Shown here: positions 35,463 through 43,282 of the stretch, one piece after another
Layout: every line of letters begins with the position of its first letter
How positions within the stretch are numbered: position 1 is the stretch's first letter
Assembly: GCA_028695935.1 (NCBI GenBank)
Contig: JAQVHY010000010.1
Span: 1-43,282, forward strand
Source of the DNA: Desulfobacca sp.
GTDB taxonomy: Bacteria > Desulfobacterota > Desulfobaccia > Desulfobaccales > Desulfobaccaceae
DNA: 43,282 nt
Direction of reading: 5' to 3'
Position numbers and translations under genes: made by a program
The notes under the pieces: model-generated
Seen by the model: only the letters and a program-made list of their open reading frames with translations
Told to the model about the DNA's origin: nothing
Database searches by the model: none

Positions 35463-36560
35463 ATGCACTTCAATAAAAGAATTGTTATTGCAGGCTTAGC
35501 TAGCCTGTTAATTTTGGCCCTGGTCGCGTCGCTGCTCTACCGCTGGTGGAATGCGCTGCCCGAGGGCCTTCTAGTCGCCAGTGGCCGGATCGAAGGCGAT
35601 GAGGTGGTGATTGCCCCCAAGGTCGCCGGAAAAATCATCATGGTCAATAAAGATAAGGGTGATCCGGTAAAACCGGGGGAATTATTGGCCCGGCTGGATT
35701 CGGACCAGCTCAGTGCCCAACTTAAGCAAGCCCAGGAGCAGGCGGATTATTGGCAGAAACAGGTAGAGCAGGCCCGGATAGATCTGGATTACACCCAAGA
35801 TCATGTTCAGGCCACTATCGCCGAAAGCCAGGCCCGGGTGGGAGCGGTCGCGGCGCGGGTTGCCGAAGCTGACGCCATCTATGAAAAAAACTGCCTGGAT
35901 TACCAGCGTTACCGGTCGTTATTTACCCGCAAGGTGGTCCCCAAACAGCAGTTGGATCAGGTAACCTCGGCTTATCGGGCTTCGCAGGCCAGTCTCCAGG
36001 CCAGTAATAAAGAGCTACAACTGGCCCAGGCGCAATTGCAACAGGCCCGGTTAATGCTGAAGACCGTGGACATGAAACGGCAAGCCTATCAGGGGGCTCA
36101 GGCCAGTTGGGCCGCGGCCCAGGCCGCGGTCCAGGAAGCCCAGGCCAATCTTGACGATACCTACATCTATGGCCCCGCTCCCGGCACCATCCTGACCAAG
36201 GAAGTGGAACCGGGAGAGGTGGTCAACCCCGGCACCCCCCTATTTACCATGGTAGATCTAGATAAACTTTATCTCAAGGTCTATATCAATGAACCGGACA
36301 TCGGTAAGATCCGGCTGGGGCAGGAAGCCCGGATTTACGTAGATGCCTTTCCCGATCAAGCTTTCCCGGCGCATATCTCCCGGGTGGCCCAGCGGGCCGA
36401 GTTTACCCCTAAATATGTCGAAACCCGGGAGGAGCGGGTCAAACTGGTCTTTGCCGTGGAACTCAGGGCTAAAAACCAGGAAGGTTATCTCAAACCCGGC
36501 ATGCCCGGCGACGGGGTGATTCGGGTCCAGGAGGGCGTGCCTTGGCAACGGCCACGCTAA
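35463..36560 (+). CDS. HlyD-family membrane fusion protein
   Basis: A periplasmic adaptor linking an inner-membrane exporter to the outer membrane. The ATG at 35463 is preferred to a TTG two codons earlier. One N-terminal membrane helix (IVIAGLASLLILALVASLLY) anchors it. The first half of the lipoyl domain is GDEVVIAPKVAGKIIMVNKD, and the second half is APGTILTKEVEPGEVV. Between them (about residues 85-220) is a long helical hairpin rich in Gln, Ala and Leu, likely coiled-coil. A beta-barrel follows, with LYLKVYINEPDIGKIRLGQE. At 365 residues it resembles YbhG. It overlaps the next gene by 19 bases and heads a four-gene exporter operon. Confidence 0.93.
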   Translation: MHFNKRIVIAGLASLLILALVASLLYRWWNALPEGLLVASGRIEGDEVVIAPKVAGKIIMVNKDKGDPVKPGELLARLDSDQLSAQLKQAQEQADYWQKQVEQARIDLDYTQDHVQATIAESQARVGAVAARVAEADAIYEKNCLDYQRYRSLFTRKVVPKQQLDQVTSAYRASQASLQASNKELQLAQAQLQQARLMLKTVDMKRQAYQGAQASWAAAQAAVQEAQANLDDTYIYGPAPGTILTKEVEPGEVVNPGTPLFTMVDLDKLYLKVYINEPDIGKIRLGQEARIYVDAFPDQAFPAHISRVAQRAEFTPKYVETREERVKLVFAVELRAKNQEGYLKPGMPGDGVIRVQEGVPWQRPR

Positions 36561-38329
36561 ACCCCGCGTCCCCGGTCATCAGCGTCCAAAATTTATCCAA
36601 AGCTTATCGTCGCCAGCCGGCCGTACGGGAGGTTTCTTTTGAGCTGGAGCGAGGGGAAGTTTTTGGTCTATTAGGTCCGGACGGAGCCGGAAAATCAAGT
36701 ATCATCCAGATGTTAACCGGAGTGCTGACCAAGACCCAGGGTGAGGCCCGGGTGGCCGGGCAAGACGTCTTTGCCGACCCCGAGGCGGTGAAGGCCCATA
36801 TCGGCTACATGCCCCAGGGTCTGGGCCTCAACCTCTACGATTCTTTAACAGTCGATGAAAATATTGATTTTTTCGGCGATCTGCGGGAGGTGTCACCCTC
36901 GACCTTTGAACGCAATAAGGCCGAGTTGTTGCAGATCACCCGCCTGGATAAATTTCGGGAGCGGCCGGCCGGTCAACTTTCCGGCGGCATGCGGCAAAAA
37001 CTGGCGCTGTGCTGCACCCTGATCCATCTTCCGGAATTGATTTTTTTAGATGAACCGACTACCGGGGTGGACCCCATTTCCCGCCGTGATTTCTGGATGA
37101 TTATCAACCGCCTGGTGGTGGAACAGGAGACCACGGTATTTTTGACTACTTCATATTTAGATGAGGCCGAACGCTGCCATCGCGTCGCCCTCTTGCATCA
37201 GGGCCGGATTATCGCCCAGGGAATACCTGCGGAGCTGATGAGCCAGGCAAGCACCGAGGCCCAAGGACAGCCCCGTAGTCTGGAGGAAGTGTTTATTCAG
37301 GCCCTGGAACCCGAGTCCGACGCCAAAGCAGCACCGGTCATCCCGCTGGAGGAATTAGCCCCGCCCCTTGATCTGGAGGACGCGGCCCCGGCCATTCGCG
37401 TTGAAGCCTTAACCAAAAAATTCGGCCGGTTCACTGCCGTGGATCAGGTCAGTTTTGAGGTTAAGACCGGTGAAACCTTCGGATTTTTGGGGCCTAATGG
37501 CGCGGGCAAGACCACGGTCATCAAGATGCTGACCGGAATTTTACCTCCGACCGGCGGCCGGGCCTTGATTGCCGGGTTGGAGCTGCGCGCTGCCCGGCAA
37601 CGGATCAAAGCCGAGCTGGGCTACATGTCGCAGAAATTTTCTTTGTACGGCGACCTGACGGTGACGGAAAATCTGCGGCTCTATGGCGGCATTTACCGCA
37701 TGGCCGCGGCCGACCTGGAGCGCCGTATCCCGGAAATTCTAGCCATGGCCGATCTGGAGGGACGGGAAGACCAGTTCGCCCAGGGGCTGCCGCTGGGCAT
37801 CCGGCAACGTTTGGCCTTGGGTTGCGCCATCCTACACCGTCCGCGCCTGGTCTTTCTGGACGAACCGACCTCCGGGGTGGACCCCCGGGCCCGGCGCAAA
37901 TTTTGGCAGATCATCGGCCAACTGGCCGCCAGCGGCGTGACCATCCTGGTTTCAACCCATTATATGGACGAAGCCCAGCACTGCCAGCGCCTGGCCCTGA
38001 TGCATCAGGGTCGCCTGGTGGCGGTGGGTAGTCCCGAAGACCTGCGGCAACAGGCGGAGGCCGCTACCGGCCGCATCCTGGATGTGGGTTCCCCGGCCTT
38101 CCGGGAAGCCTTCCTGCTCCTCCAGGAGCATTTTCCCCAGGCCGCGCTGCATGGCAGTCGGATCCATATTCCTTCCCAGCAGCCGGATCAGGACCGGGAG
38201 CGGATTCAGCAACTACTAAACCAGGCCCGGCTACCGGTGGCTCAGATTCTGGACAGCCCCCTGTCCATGGAAGACACCTTTATCCATTTTATCCAGGCCG
38301 CGGCCCCGGAATCCGGCAATGATCTTTAA
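36542..38329 (+). CDS. Tandem ABC ATPase, YbhF-like
   Basis: The 595-residue protein has two nucleotide-binding domains. The first has Walker A GPDGAGKSS, signature LSGGMRQKLAL and Walker B LIFLDEPTTGVDP, but the switch His is Ser (TTSYLDEAE). The second has Walker A GPNGAGKTT, a diverged signature LPLGIRQRLALG, Walker B LVFLDEPTSGVDP and an intact His (STHYMDEAQ). So one composite site is complete and one degenerate, which is normal for YbhF. A linker and C-terminal extension are also as in that family. The start is TTG at 36542, with GGAGG seven bases ahead and a 19-base overlap with the HlyD gene. The E. coli relatives YbhFSR act in drug and cation efflux. Confidence 0.93.
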   Translation: MATATLNPASPVISVQNLSKAYRRQPAVREVSFELERGEVFGLLGPDGAGKSSIIQMLTGVLTKTQGEARVAGQDVFADPEAVKAHIGYMPQGLGLNLYDSLTVDENIDFFGDLREVSPSTFERNKAELLQITRLDKFRERPAGQLSGGMRQKLALCCTLIHLPELIFLDEPTTGVDPISRRDFWMIINRLVVEQETTVFLTTSYLDEAERCHRVALLHQGRIIAQGIPAELMSQASTEAQGQPRSLEEVFIQALEPESDAKAAPVIPLEELAPPLDLEDAAPAIRVEALTKKFGRFTAVDQVSFEVKTGETFGFLGPNGAGKTTVIKMLTGILPPTGGRALIAGLELRAARQRIKAELGYMSQKFSLYGDLTVTENLRLYGGIYRMAAADLERRIPEILAMADLEGREDQFAQGLPLGIRQRLALGCAILHRPRLVFLDEPTSGVDPRARRKFWQIIGQLAASGVTILVSTHYMDEAQHCQRLALMHQGRLVAVGSPEDLRQQAEAATGRILDVGSPAFREAFLLLQEHFPQAALHGSRIHIPSQQPDQDRERIQQLLNQARLPVAQILDSPLSMEDTFIHFIQAAAPESGNDL

Positions 38330-39449
38330 TCGCCGTTTACAGTCCGTTTTTCTAAAAGAAATCAAGGAGATCTACCGGGATAAAATCTATCTCGCCATGG
38401 CCTTAGTGGTGCCGGTAATTTTGATGATCCTGTTCGGCTTCGGCCTGACCATGGACGTCAAAAATATCCCGACCGCGGTGCTGGACCAGAACCGTTCCCC
38501 CCAATCCCGGGAATATGTCGCCCGGGTCACCCGCTCCCGCTATTTTACCTTGGAAAACTATCTCACTGAAGTAAGTCCCATTGATCAGGAATTAACCGAA
38601 GGCAAAATCCGCCTGGGGCTGATCATTCCGCCCAATTTTGATCGCACCCTGGCCCTGGGGCAGGCCAGCGAGGTGCAGGCTTTGATTGATGGGGCCTTTC
38701 CCGACCGGGCCGCCACGATTCGCAGCTATCTGGAGGCCATTAATCTGGAATTCAACCAGGAGTTGACCTCGCGCTGGCACTTGGCCACCGGGCAGACCGT
38801 CCCCTGGATAGAGGTGGAGACCCGGGCCTGGTTTAATTCTGATCTGGAAAGCAAAAATTTCATCGTCCCCGGCCTGCTGGTCACCAACCTGTTTTTTTAT
38901 CCCGCCTTGTTGGCCTCCATTGCGGTGGTACGGGAAAAAGAGAGCGGCTCGATTTTTAACATCTACTGCTCACCCATCCGGCGTTGGGAGTATGTGACCG
39001 GTAAGCTCCTGCCCTATTGGGGCATTGGCCTGATTAACTACGTGATGATCTATCTGCTCTCCGATTTCCTGTTTGACGTGCCCTTTCGCGGCAGCTTCCT
39101 GTTTCTGACGCTAGCCGCGGCAATTTACCTGGGCGCTTCCACTTCTTTGGGTCTGTTGATGTCGATCCTGTTCAAGACCCAGGTGGCGGCCATGCTAATT
39201 ACCACGGTCGCCACCATGATCCCGGCCTTCATCTACTCCGGATTTTTCATTGCGGTCAACAGCATGGGCCCGGAAGCCCAGTTTATGGCCTATATTTTGC
39301 CCGCCACCTATTTTATGGAGTTGGTCCGGGGGGTCTATCTCAAGGGCCTGGGCCTTCAGGTCTATTGGCCCAACCTGTTGGTGCTGTTGCTGTTTGCGGC
39401 CGGTTTTCTGTCCCTCTGCATCCATAAATTGCAAAAACGGGTAGGGTGA
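38319..39449 (+). CDS. ABC-2 permease, YbhS-like
   Basis: A 376-residue membrane subunit. It has an N-terminal membrane helix (IYLAMALVVPVILMILFGFG), a large periplasmic domain (about 50-170) and five C-terminal spans. VREKESGSIFNIYCSPIRRWEYV is the ABC-2 motif between spans 2 and 3. The end region MAYILPATYFMELVRGVYLK is also typical of the YbhS/YhhJ group. The start ATG overlaps the ATPase gene by 11 bases. Partner of the next, homologous permease. Confidence 0.93.
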   Translation: MIFNRRLQSVFLKEIKEIYRDKIYLAMALVVPVILMILFGFGLTMDVKNIPTAVLDQNRSPQSREYVARVTRSRYFTLENYLTEVSPIDQELTEGKIRLGLIIPPNFDRTLALGQASEVQALIDGAFPDRAATIRSYLEAINLEFNQELTSRWHLATGQTVPWIEVETRAWFNSDLESKNFIVPGLLVTNLFFYPALLASIAVVREKESGSIFNIYCSPIRRWEYVTGKLLPYWGIGLINYVMIYLLSDFLFDVPFRGSFLFLTLAAAIYLGASTSLGLLMSILFKTQVAAMLITTVATMIPAFIYSGFFIAVNSMGPEAQFMAYILPATYFMELVRGVYLKGLGLQVYWPNLLVLLLFAAGFLSLCIHKLQKRVG

Positions 39450-40582
39450 TTATGCATCAGCGCCTGGCCGCCCTGCTGCGCAAGGAATATCTGCAATTTT
39501 TCCGCGACCGGGCCTTGATCTATATCGTGCTTTATGTCTTTACCATCGAGATCTATGTAGCCGGAACCGGGTTTAATATTGAGGTGCGCAACTATCCGAC
39601 CGCGGTCTATGATCGCGATAATACCCAGTGGAGCGTGCAATTGGCCGAAAAATTCCGCCTGCCCTATTTTAGGGTGACCCACCTCGTCCATTCCGACCCG
39701 GAAATGGAGGCGCTGCTGGACCAGGGCACGGTCTCCCTGGTGCTGGTCATCCCTTACGGCTTTGCTCGCGACCTGGCGGAAAAAAATCACGCCGCGGTCC
39801 AGGCCATCGCCGACGGCACGCTGTCCAACACCGCCTTGCTGGCTATGGGTTATGCCAGCCAGATTGCCCAAGAGTTTGCCCTGGAGCTGGGCGAGCGCCT
39901 GGGGCGGGTGGTGCCTGGCACCGAGCATCTGGGGCCGCAGGTGCAGCTCAAACCCCGGGTGGCCTATAATCCTAACCAAAAGGCGGAATGGTTTGCCTCG
40001 CTGATCGAGCTGTTCAGCGTCATCACCCTGGTGGCCATTCTGCTGCCCGCCGCGGCCATGGTCCGGGAAAAGGAGCGCGGCACTATTGAACAACTGCTGG
40101 TCACCCCGATCACGCCGGTAGAGATCATGCTGGCCAAGGTGATATCCATGGCCTCCATCGTCCTGGTAGCCTCGGCGCTCAGCCTGTTTCTGGTGATTTA
40201 TCCGATTTTCGGGCTGCCCTGGCGCGGCAACCTGCTCCTTTATACGGTGGCCACCGCCCTCTACGTGTTTTCCGCCACCGGCGTCGGCCTGCTGATTGCC
40301 ACGGTTTGCCGGACGCTGCCGCAAACCATTCTGTTTTTACTGATGGTTATTCCGCCGATTCTCTTTCTCTCCGGCTCCTGGACCCCGGAGGAGGCCTTGC
40401 CCACGGGAATGAGAATGGTCACCTACTTATCACCCCTGAAGTACTACCTCACCATTGCCTACGGCATCCTGCTCAAGGGGGCCGGTTTTTGGCAACTCTG
40501 GCAGCACTTCGTGGGCCTGACGGTGCTGGGATTGCTATTGTTCGGCTTTTGCGCCTTGCGTTTTCGGCGGTATTTTGGATAA
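39446..40582 (+). CDS. ABC-2 permease, YbhR-like
   Basis: The second permease of the exporter, 378 residues, with the same layout: N-terminal helix, periplasmic domain and five C-terminal spans. The ABC-2 motif is VREKERGTIEQLLVTPITPVE, followed by LPQTILFLLMVIPPILFLSG and a MVTYLSPLKYYLTIAYGILL end segment. The start is GTG at 39446, which overlaps the previous stop by four bases; an ATG at 39452 is also possible. With YbhS-like and YbhF-like proteins it forms a heteromeric exporter. No TolC-type partner is in the window. Confidence 0.93.
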   Translation: MIMHQRLAALLRKEYLQFFRDRALIYIVLYVFTIEIYVAGTGFNIEVRNYPTAVYDRDNTQWSVQLAEKFRLPYFRVTHLVHSDPEMEALLDQGTVSLVLVIPYGFARDLAEKNHAAVQAIADGTLSNTALLAMGYASQIAQEFALELGERLGRVVPGTEHLGPQVQLKPRVAYNPNQKAEWFASLIELFSVITLVAILLPAAAMVREKERGTIEQLLVTPITPVEIMLAKVISMASIVLVASALSLFLVIYPIFGLPWRGNLLLYTVATALYVFSATGVGLLIATVCRTLPQTILFLLMVIPPILFLSGSWTPEEALPTGMRMVTYLSPLKYYLTIAYGILLKGAGFWQLWQHFVGLTVLGLLLFGFCALRFRRYFG

Positions 40583-40642
40583 GGAACACCTGCGGCTGGA
40601 ATTCATGATCAATTATCTGATTGCCATCAAATAGACATTTTT

Positions 40643-40694
40643 GTAGGGGCTTGATTTATCAAGCCCTTTAGGGCGCAATAAATTGCGCCCCTAC
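40643..40694. repeat. Twin-hairpin element between convergent genes
   Basis: Two hairpins with identical geometry lie in tandem: GGGCTTGAT / ATCAAGCCC (40647-40655, 40658-40666) and GGGCGCAAT / ATTGCGCCC (40671-40679, 40682-40690), each with nine-bp arms and a two-base loop. They are framed by GTAGGGG (40643) and CCCCTAC (ending 40694). This resembles REP-type elements; it separates the exporter operon from the MacB-like gene. Confidence 0.8.
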
Positions 40695-40734
40695 CGTTAG
40701 GGGAAAAATAGCTTTTTAGGCAGCTTGATAATAA

Positions 40735-41960
40735 CTACTCATACCGCAAAGCCTCAATGGGGTTTAGCTGCGCGGCCTTGCGGGCCGGATAGAAGCCGAA
40801 AAAGACCCCCACCGCGCCGGCAATCAGGAACGAGCCGACTAACGTGGGTATGGTGATCAATACCGGCCACTGGGTAAAATAGGCCATAATATGGGCGGTG
40901 GCAATGCCCGCCACAATGCCCACCAGGCCCCCGACCGAACTCAGGACCACCGCTTCAATCAGAAACTGCCCCAGAATATCCCGGCTGCGGGCCCCGATGG
41001 CCATGCGGATGCCGACCTCCCTAGTTCGTTCAGTGACGGACACCAGCATGATGTTCATGATGCCAATCCCCCCCACTACCAGCGACACAAAGGCAATGGA
41101 GCGCAGCAGCCATGACATGGTGCGGGCGGTCTCCTGTTGGGCGCTCAATAGTTCGGTCAGGTTGCGGATGGAAAAATCCTTTTCCTGGCCGGGGCGCAGG
41201 TGATGGCGCTGACTCAGGAGGCGATCAATCTCTACTTCGGCTTGTTTTAAGGTCTCGGCACTGGTGGCTTGCACCATAATGAATTTTACTACGCCGGCAA
41301 GGTCGAGCCGAACAAGCGTTTCTGGGCGGTGCTCAATGGGACTAAGATGACATCATCCTGATCCCGGCCATGAGTCGTCCGGCCTTTAGGAACCAGGTGG
41401 CCGATGACCGTAAACGGCATTTTTTGGATGCGGATAATCTGACCGACCGGATTTTGAGCCCCAAACAGTTCTCGGGCTACCGTATCCCCCATAACACAGA
41501 CCCGGGCGGCGCGATTGACTTCGGGGTCAGTAAAAAACCGCCCGGCAATCAACTCATAATTCCGGACCCACTGCACCTCCGGCAAAGTGCCATTAACGAT
41601 GGTGCTCCAGTTGCGGTTGCCATAAACCACTTGCGCGGCATCTCCCCAGTAGGGGGCGACGTAACGGACGCTGGGGATTTCTTGGGCAATGGCCTGGGCA
41701 TCGCCGTCGGTCAGGGTGGGGGCCGTCCCCAGCCCCATGCGCAGGCCGCCGGAGGTAGTGGTGCCGGGCAGCACCAGCAGCAGGTTGGAACCCACGCCGG
41801 CGATCTGGCGGGAAATCTCCACTCGCGCCCCGCTGCCGATGGCCACCATGACAATCACCGCGGCGACGCCGATGATGATCCCCAGCATGGTCAGGGCACT
41901 GCGCATCTTGTGGAGCCGCAGAGAGACCAGGGCAATCTTGACAGCATTCCAAATCTTCAT
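40735..41960 (-). pseudogene. MacB/FtsX-type ABC permease, split by a one-base frameshift
   Basis: The 5' part (41960 to about 41289) starts [20 protein letters not shown] and [20 protein letters not shown], the first span and motif of MacB-type permeases. The 3' part (from about 41310 down to 40735) holds the last three spans, with GGIGIMNIMLVSVTERTREV and FYPARKAAQLNPIEALRYE, again classic. The first frame ends in TLPA at a TAG; the second reads GVVKFIMVQATS across the same bases. One missing G (GG for GGG near 41300) would restore about 408 residues, the normal length. This is therefore a sequencing indel or a fresh frameshift. The matching ATPase and adaptor are not adjacent, so it is an orphan permease. 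It has a consensus promoter but almost no leader. Confidence 0.88.
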
Positions 41961-41967
41961 TTATGTT

Positions 41968-41996
41968 ATGATAAGCTGTGGATGGACGGCTGTCAA
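41968..41996 (-). promoter_or_regulatory. Sigma-70 promoter of the MacB-like gene
   Basis: On the minus strand TTGACA (complement of 41991-41996) and TATCAT (complement of 41968-41973) are 17 bp apart. Transcription would start near 41961, next to the start codon at 41960, and there is no ribosome binding site, so the message would be leaderless or nearly so. Confidence 0.6.
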
Positions 41997-42029
41997 TTTT
42001 GCAACTTTTACTGGTTGGGAGAGAAAAAC

Positions 42030-42479
42030 ATGCGCGCCGTACTGCAACGGGTAAAATCAGCCTCGGTGACCGTCGCCGGTGAAATTACTGGTAGCATCGG
42101 CCCCGGATTGCTGGTGCTGGTCGGGGTGGCTCAGGACGACGGCCCCGAAGATGTGGCCTTTATGGCCCAAAAGATCGCCAATCTGCGGGTGTTCGAAGGC
42201 GATGGCCGGCTGATGCAGCGCTCGGTCCTGGACATGGGCGGCGCGGTGCTGGTAGTCTCCCAATTCACCCTGCTGGGCGACTGCCGCAAGGGACGGCGGC
42301 CCTCCTTTGATCACGCGGCCTCGCCCCAGCTCGCCGAAGAGCTTTATGAAGCCCTGGTCACCGCCCTGAGCGCGCAGGGTCTGCCGGTGGCCACCGGCCG
42401 CTTTCGGGAAATGATGGAGGTCAGCCTGATAAATGACGGGCCGGTAACGCTGATGCTGGATAGCAAAAAGCGATTTTGA
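42030..42479 (+). CDS. dtd: D-aminoacyl-tRNA deacylase
   Basis: Dtd removes D-amino acids and glycine mischarged on tRNA. The 149-residue length is standard. It starts [15 protein letters not shown], with GGGAGAG about 9 bases ahead of the ATG; a longer open reading upstream overlaps the MacB-like gene and is rejected. Motifs are [10 protein letters not shown], the catalytic [17 protein letters not shown], and the cross-subunit [10 protein letters not shown] (Gly-cisPro). It is divergent from the MacB-like gene. Confidence 0.97.
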   Translation: MRAVLQRVKSASVTVAGEITGSIGPGLLVLVGVAQDDGPEDVAFMAQKIANLRVFEGDGRLMQRSVLDMGGAVLVVSQFTLLGDCRKGRRPSFDHAASPQLAEELYEALVTALSAQGLPVATGRFREMMEVSLINDGPVTLMLDSKKRF

Positions 42480-42485
42480 CCACCT

Positions 42486-42516
42486 CCGCCCAGAGTTCCT
42501 TCACTCTTCCGGGCGG
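42486..42516 (+). terminator. Possible terminator after dtd
   Basis: CCGCCCAGAGT and ACTCT...GGGCGG pair in two blocks, with a three-base bulge, just past the dtd stop. No U-tract follows, so this is a hairpin of uncertain function. Confidence 0.4.
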
Positions 42517-42571
42517 CTTGACAGAAAAGACCATAGCCCCATAAAATACACTTAGAGGTTTTCTGGTTATA

Positions 42572-42727
42572 TAAAAAATCCCCCTCAATCCCCCTTTAGG
42601 AAAGGGGGAGGTTTAGTGGCTTTGCTTATATTCCCCTTTTTCCACAGGAGGAGGTTTAATTGTTTGACCTGCATTCACCCTTCTAAGTTCCCCCCTTTTG
42701 TAAAGGGGGGTCAGGGGGGGATTTAGA
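42572..42727. repeat. MITE-like element with inverted hairpin ends
   Basis: The left end reads AAAAATCCCCCTCAATCCCC then CTTTAGGAAAGGGGGAGG; the right end is its approximate complement, with CCCCCCTTTTGTAAAGGGGGG and a GGGGGGGATTTA close. Each end is itself a hairpin. About 60 bases of ordinary sequence lie between. No coding capacity. It fills most of the gap between dtd and the SDR gene. Confidence 0.65.
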
Positions 42728-42771
42728 TACCCTTAGTTTAACGCTCTTACTCAAAAGAGAGGAGACTAAGT

Positions 42772-43282
42772 ATGCTAGTTCTGGTTACTGGTAGCAGCGG
42801 CTTTGTGGGCAATCAGGTCGTCGCCGAATTGCTGACCCGGGGGCACCGGGTGCGCTGCCTGTTGCGCCCCGGCTCGGAGAAAAAATTAACCACAGTCAAC
42901 CAGGTGGAGGTCGCCCCAGGGGATGTCCTACACCCCGACACCCTGACCTCGGCCCTCAAAGATTGTGATGCGGTCATCCATCTGGTCGGGATCATCCGGG
43001 AATTTCCGGGCCGCGGGGTGACCTTTGAGCGTTTGCATCAGGACGCCACCCAGCACGTGGTGGAGGCCGCCAAGGCCGCGGGGGTGCGGCGTTATTTGCA
43101 CATGAGCGCCCTGGGGGCCCGTCCCGCGCCCGCCGACCCCTATCATCTCACCAACTATTTAGCCGATGAGTATGTCCTGGCTTCGGGCCTGACCTATACC
43201 ATTTTCCGGCCTTCGGTGATCTATGGCCCCGAAGACCAGTCGATCAATCTGTTCGTCCGCCAGATCAGGACCTGCCGGGTGG
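42772..43282 (+). CDS. Atypical SDR / NAD-dependent epimerase-like protein, 3' end cut off
   Basis: The gene begins at ATG 42772 with GGAG nine bases ahead and runs off the window after 170 codons. It has the extended Rossmann start MLVLVTGSSGFVGNQVVAEL (GxxGxxG), then CDAVIHLVGIIREF and YLHMSALGA and the late motif TIFRPSVIYGP. These match the atypical short-chain dehydrogenases related to the NDUFA9 subunit of complex I. The YxxxK catalytic pair normally found in SDRs here reads YHLTN, so Lys is replaced by Asn, suggesting binding or structural use of the nucleotide rather than catalysis. The C-terminal half is not visible. Confidence 0.9.
   Translation, partial: MLVLVTGSSGFVGNQVVAELLTRGHRVRCLLRPGSEKKLTTVNQVEVAPGDVLHPDTLTSALKDCDAVIHLVGIIREFPGRGVTFERLHQDATQHVVEAAKAAGVRRYLHMSALGARPAPADPYHLTNYLADEYVLASGLTYTIFRPSVIYGPEDQSINLFVRQIRTCRV

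Noticed and set aside
39362-40324. 320-codon open frame on the minus strand inside the ABC permease gene
   Set aside because: Composition rich in Gln, Gly and His with no domain; the plus-strand permease is unambiguous.
41370-42029. Long N-terminal extension of dtd
   Set aside because: It overlaps the MacB-like gene on the other strand, and Dtd normally starts at the MRAVLQRV found at 42030.

Overview
The window is about 43 kb of a moderately GC-rich bacterial chromosome. It has densely packed operons, Shine-Dalgarno starts, one tRNA gene, and no phage, plasmid, transposase or CRISPR signature. The gene content fits an anaerobic member of the Desulfobacterota (old Deltaproteobacteria): a Desulfovibrio-type single-cluster ferredoxin, FeoB, a Thi4-type thiazole synthase with no donor cysteine (sulfide-dependent type), a GldA/F/G + DUF4340 operon, and PEP-CTERM-like proteins beside a polysaccharide export locus. 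This placement is an inference from gene content only.

Layout. 1-1605: 3' part of feoB, with a one-base frame break. 1967-2042: tRNA-Ala(GGC) on the minus strand. 2401-6550: envelope cluster of a lipoprotein, a Wza-like multi-SLBB exporter and an outer-membrane barrel. 6639-7757: Glu/Leu-type dehydrogenase. 7896-10026: two secreted proteins with VPLP-type C-terminal sorting tails, one carrying a C-type lectin domain. 10419-12815: gatB and thi4. 13076-17608: four-gene gld-like ABC operon with four-base overlaps. 17954-22099: nitrogen cluster (amt, P-II, porin-like protein, asnB) behind a sigma-54-type promoter. 22288-25136: radical SAM protein converging with a YcaO-TPR protein. 25242-29380: pstSCAB operon with two PstB paralogues. 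29901-31945: methyltransferase-like protein, ferredoxin and ZIP transporter. 32006-34895: glmM-coaX-sagB-like operon. 34956-35421: DUF4258/DUF2283 pair. 35463-40582: HlyD-YbhF-YbhS-YbhR-type exporter. 40735-41960: MacB/FtsX-type permease broken by a one-base frameshift. 42030-42479: dtd. 42772-end: start of an atypical SDR/epimerase gene.

Main observations. (1) The two PstB proteins are the same length and align position by position. One has lost the ABC signature (LTEEQ for LSGGQ); the other has lost the Q-loop Gln and H-loop His. A heterodimer would have one intact and one dead ATP site, as known for some ABC exporters but unusual for a phosphate importer. (2) A dispersed repeat with guanine-run (G-quadruplex-like) motifs occurs at least five times between genes, with motifs on opposite strands at its two ends in the full copies. 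(3) Every convergent gene junction carries a hairpin element, each of a different sequence. (4) Three genes show single-base frame breaks, at least two at short homopolymers, which suggests assembly error as readily as real pseudogenes.

No clearly new multi-gene system can be proven from the sequence alone. The asymmetric Pst transporter, the YcaO-TPR gene beside a radical SAM gene, and the lipoprotein/SLBB/barrel export cluster are the best candidates.
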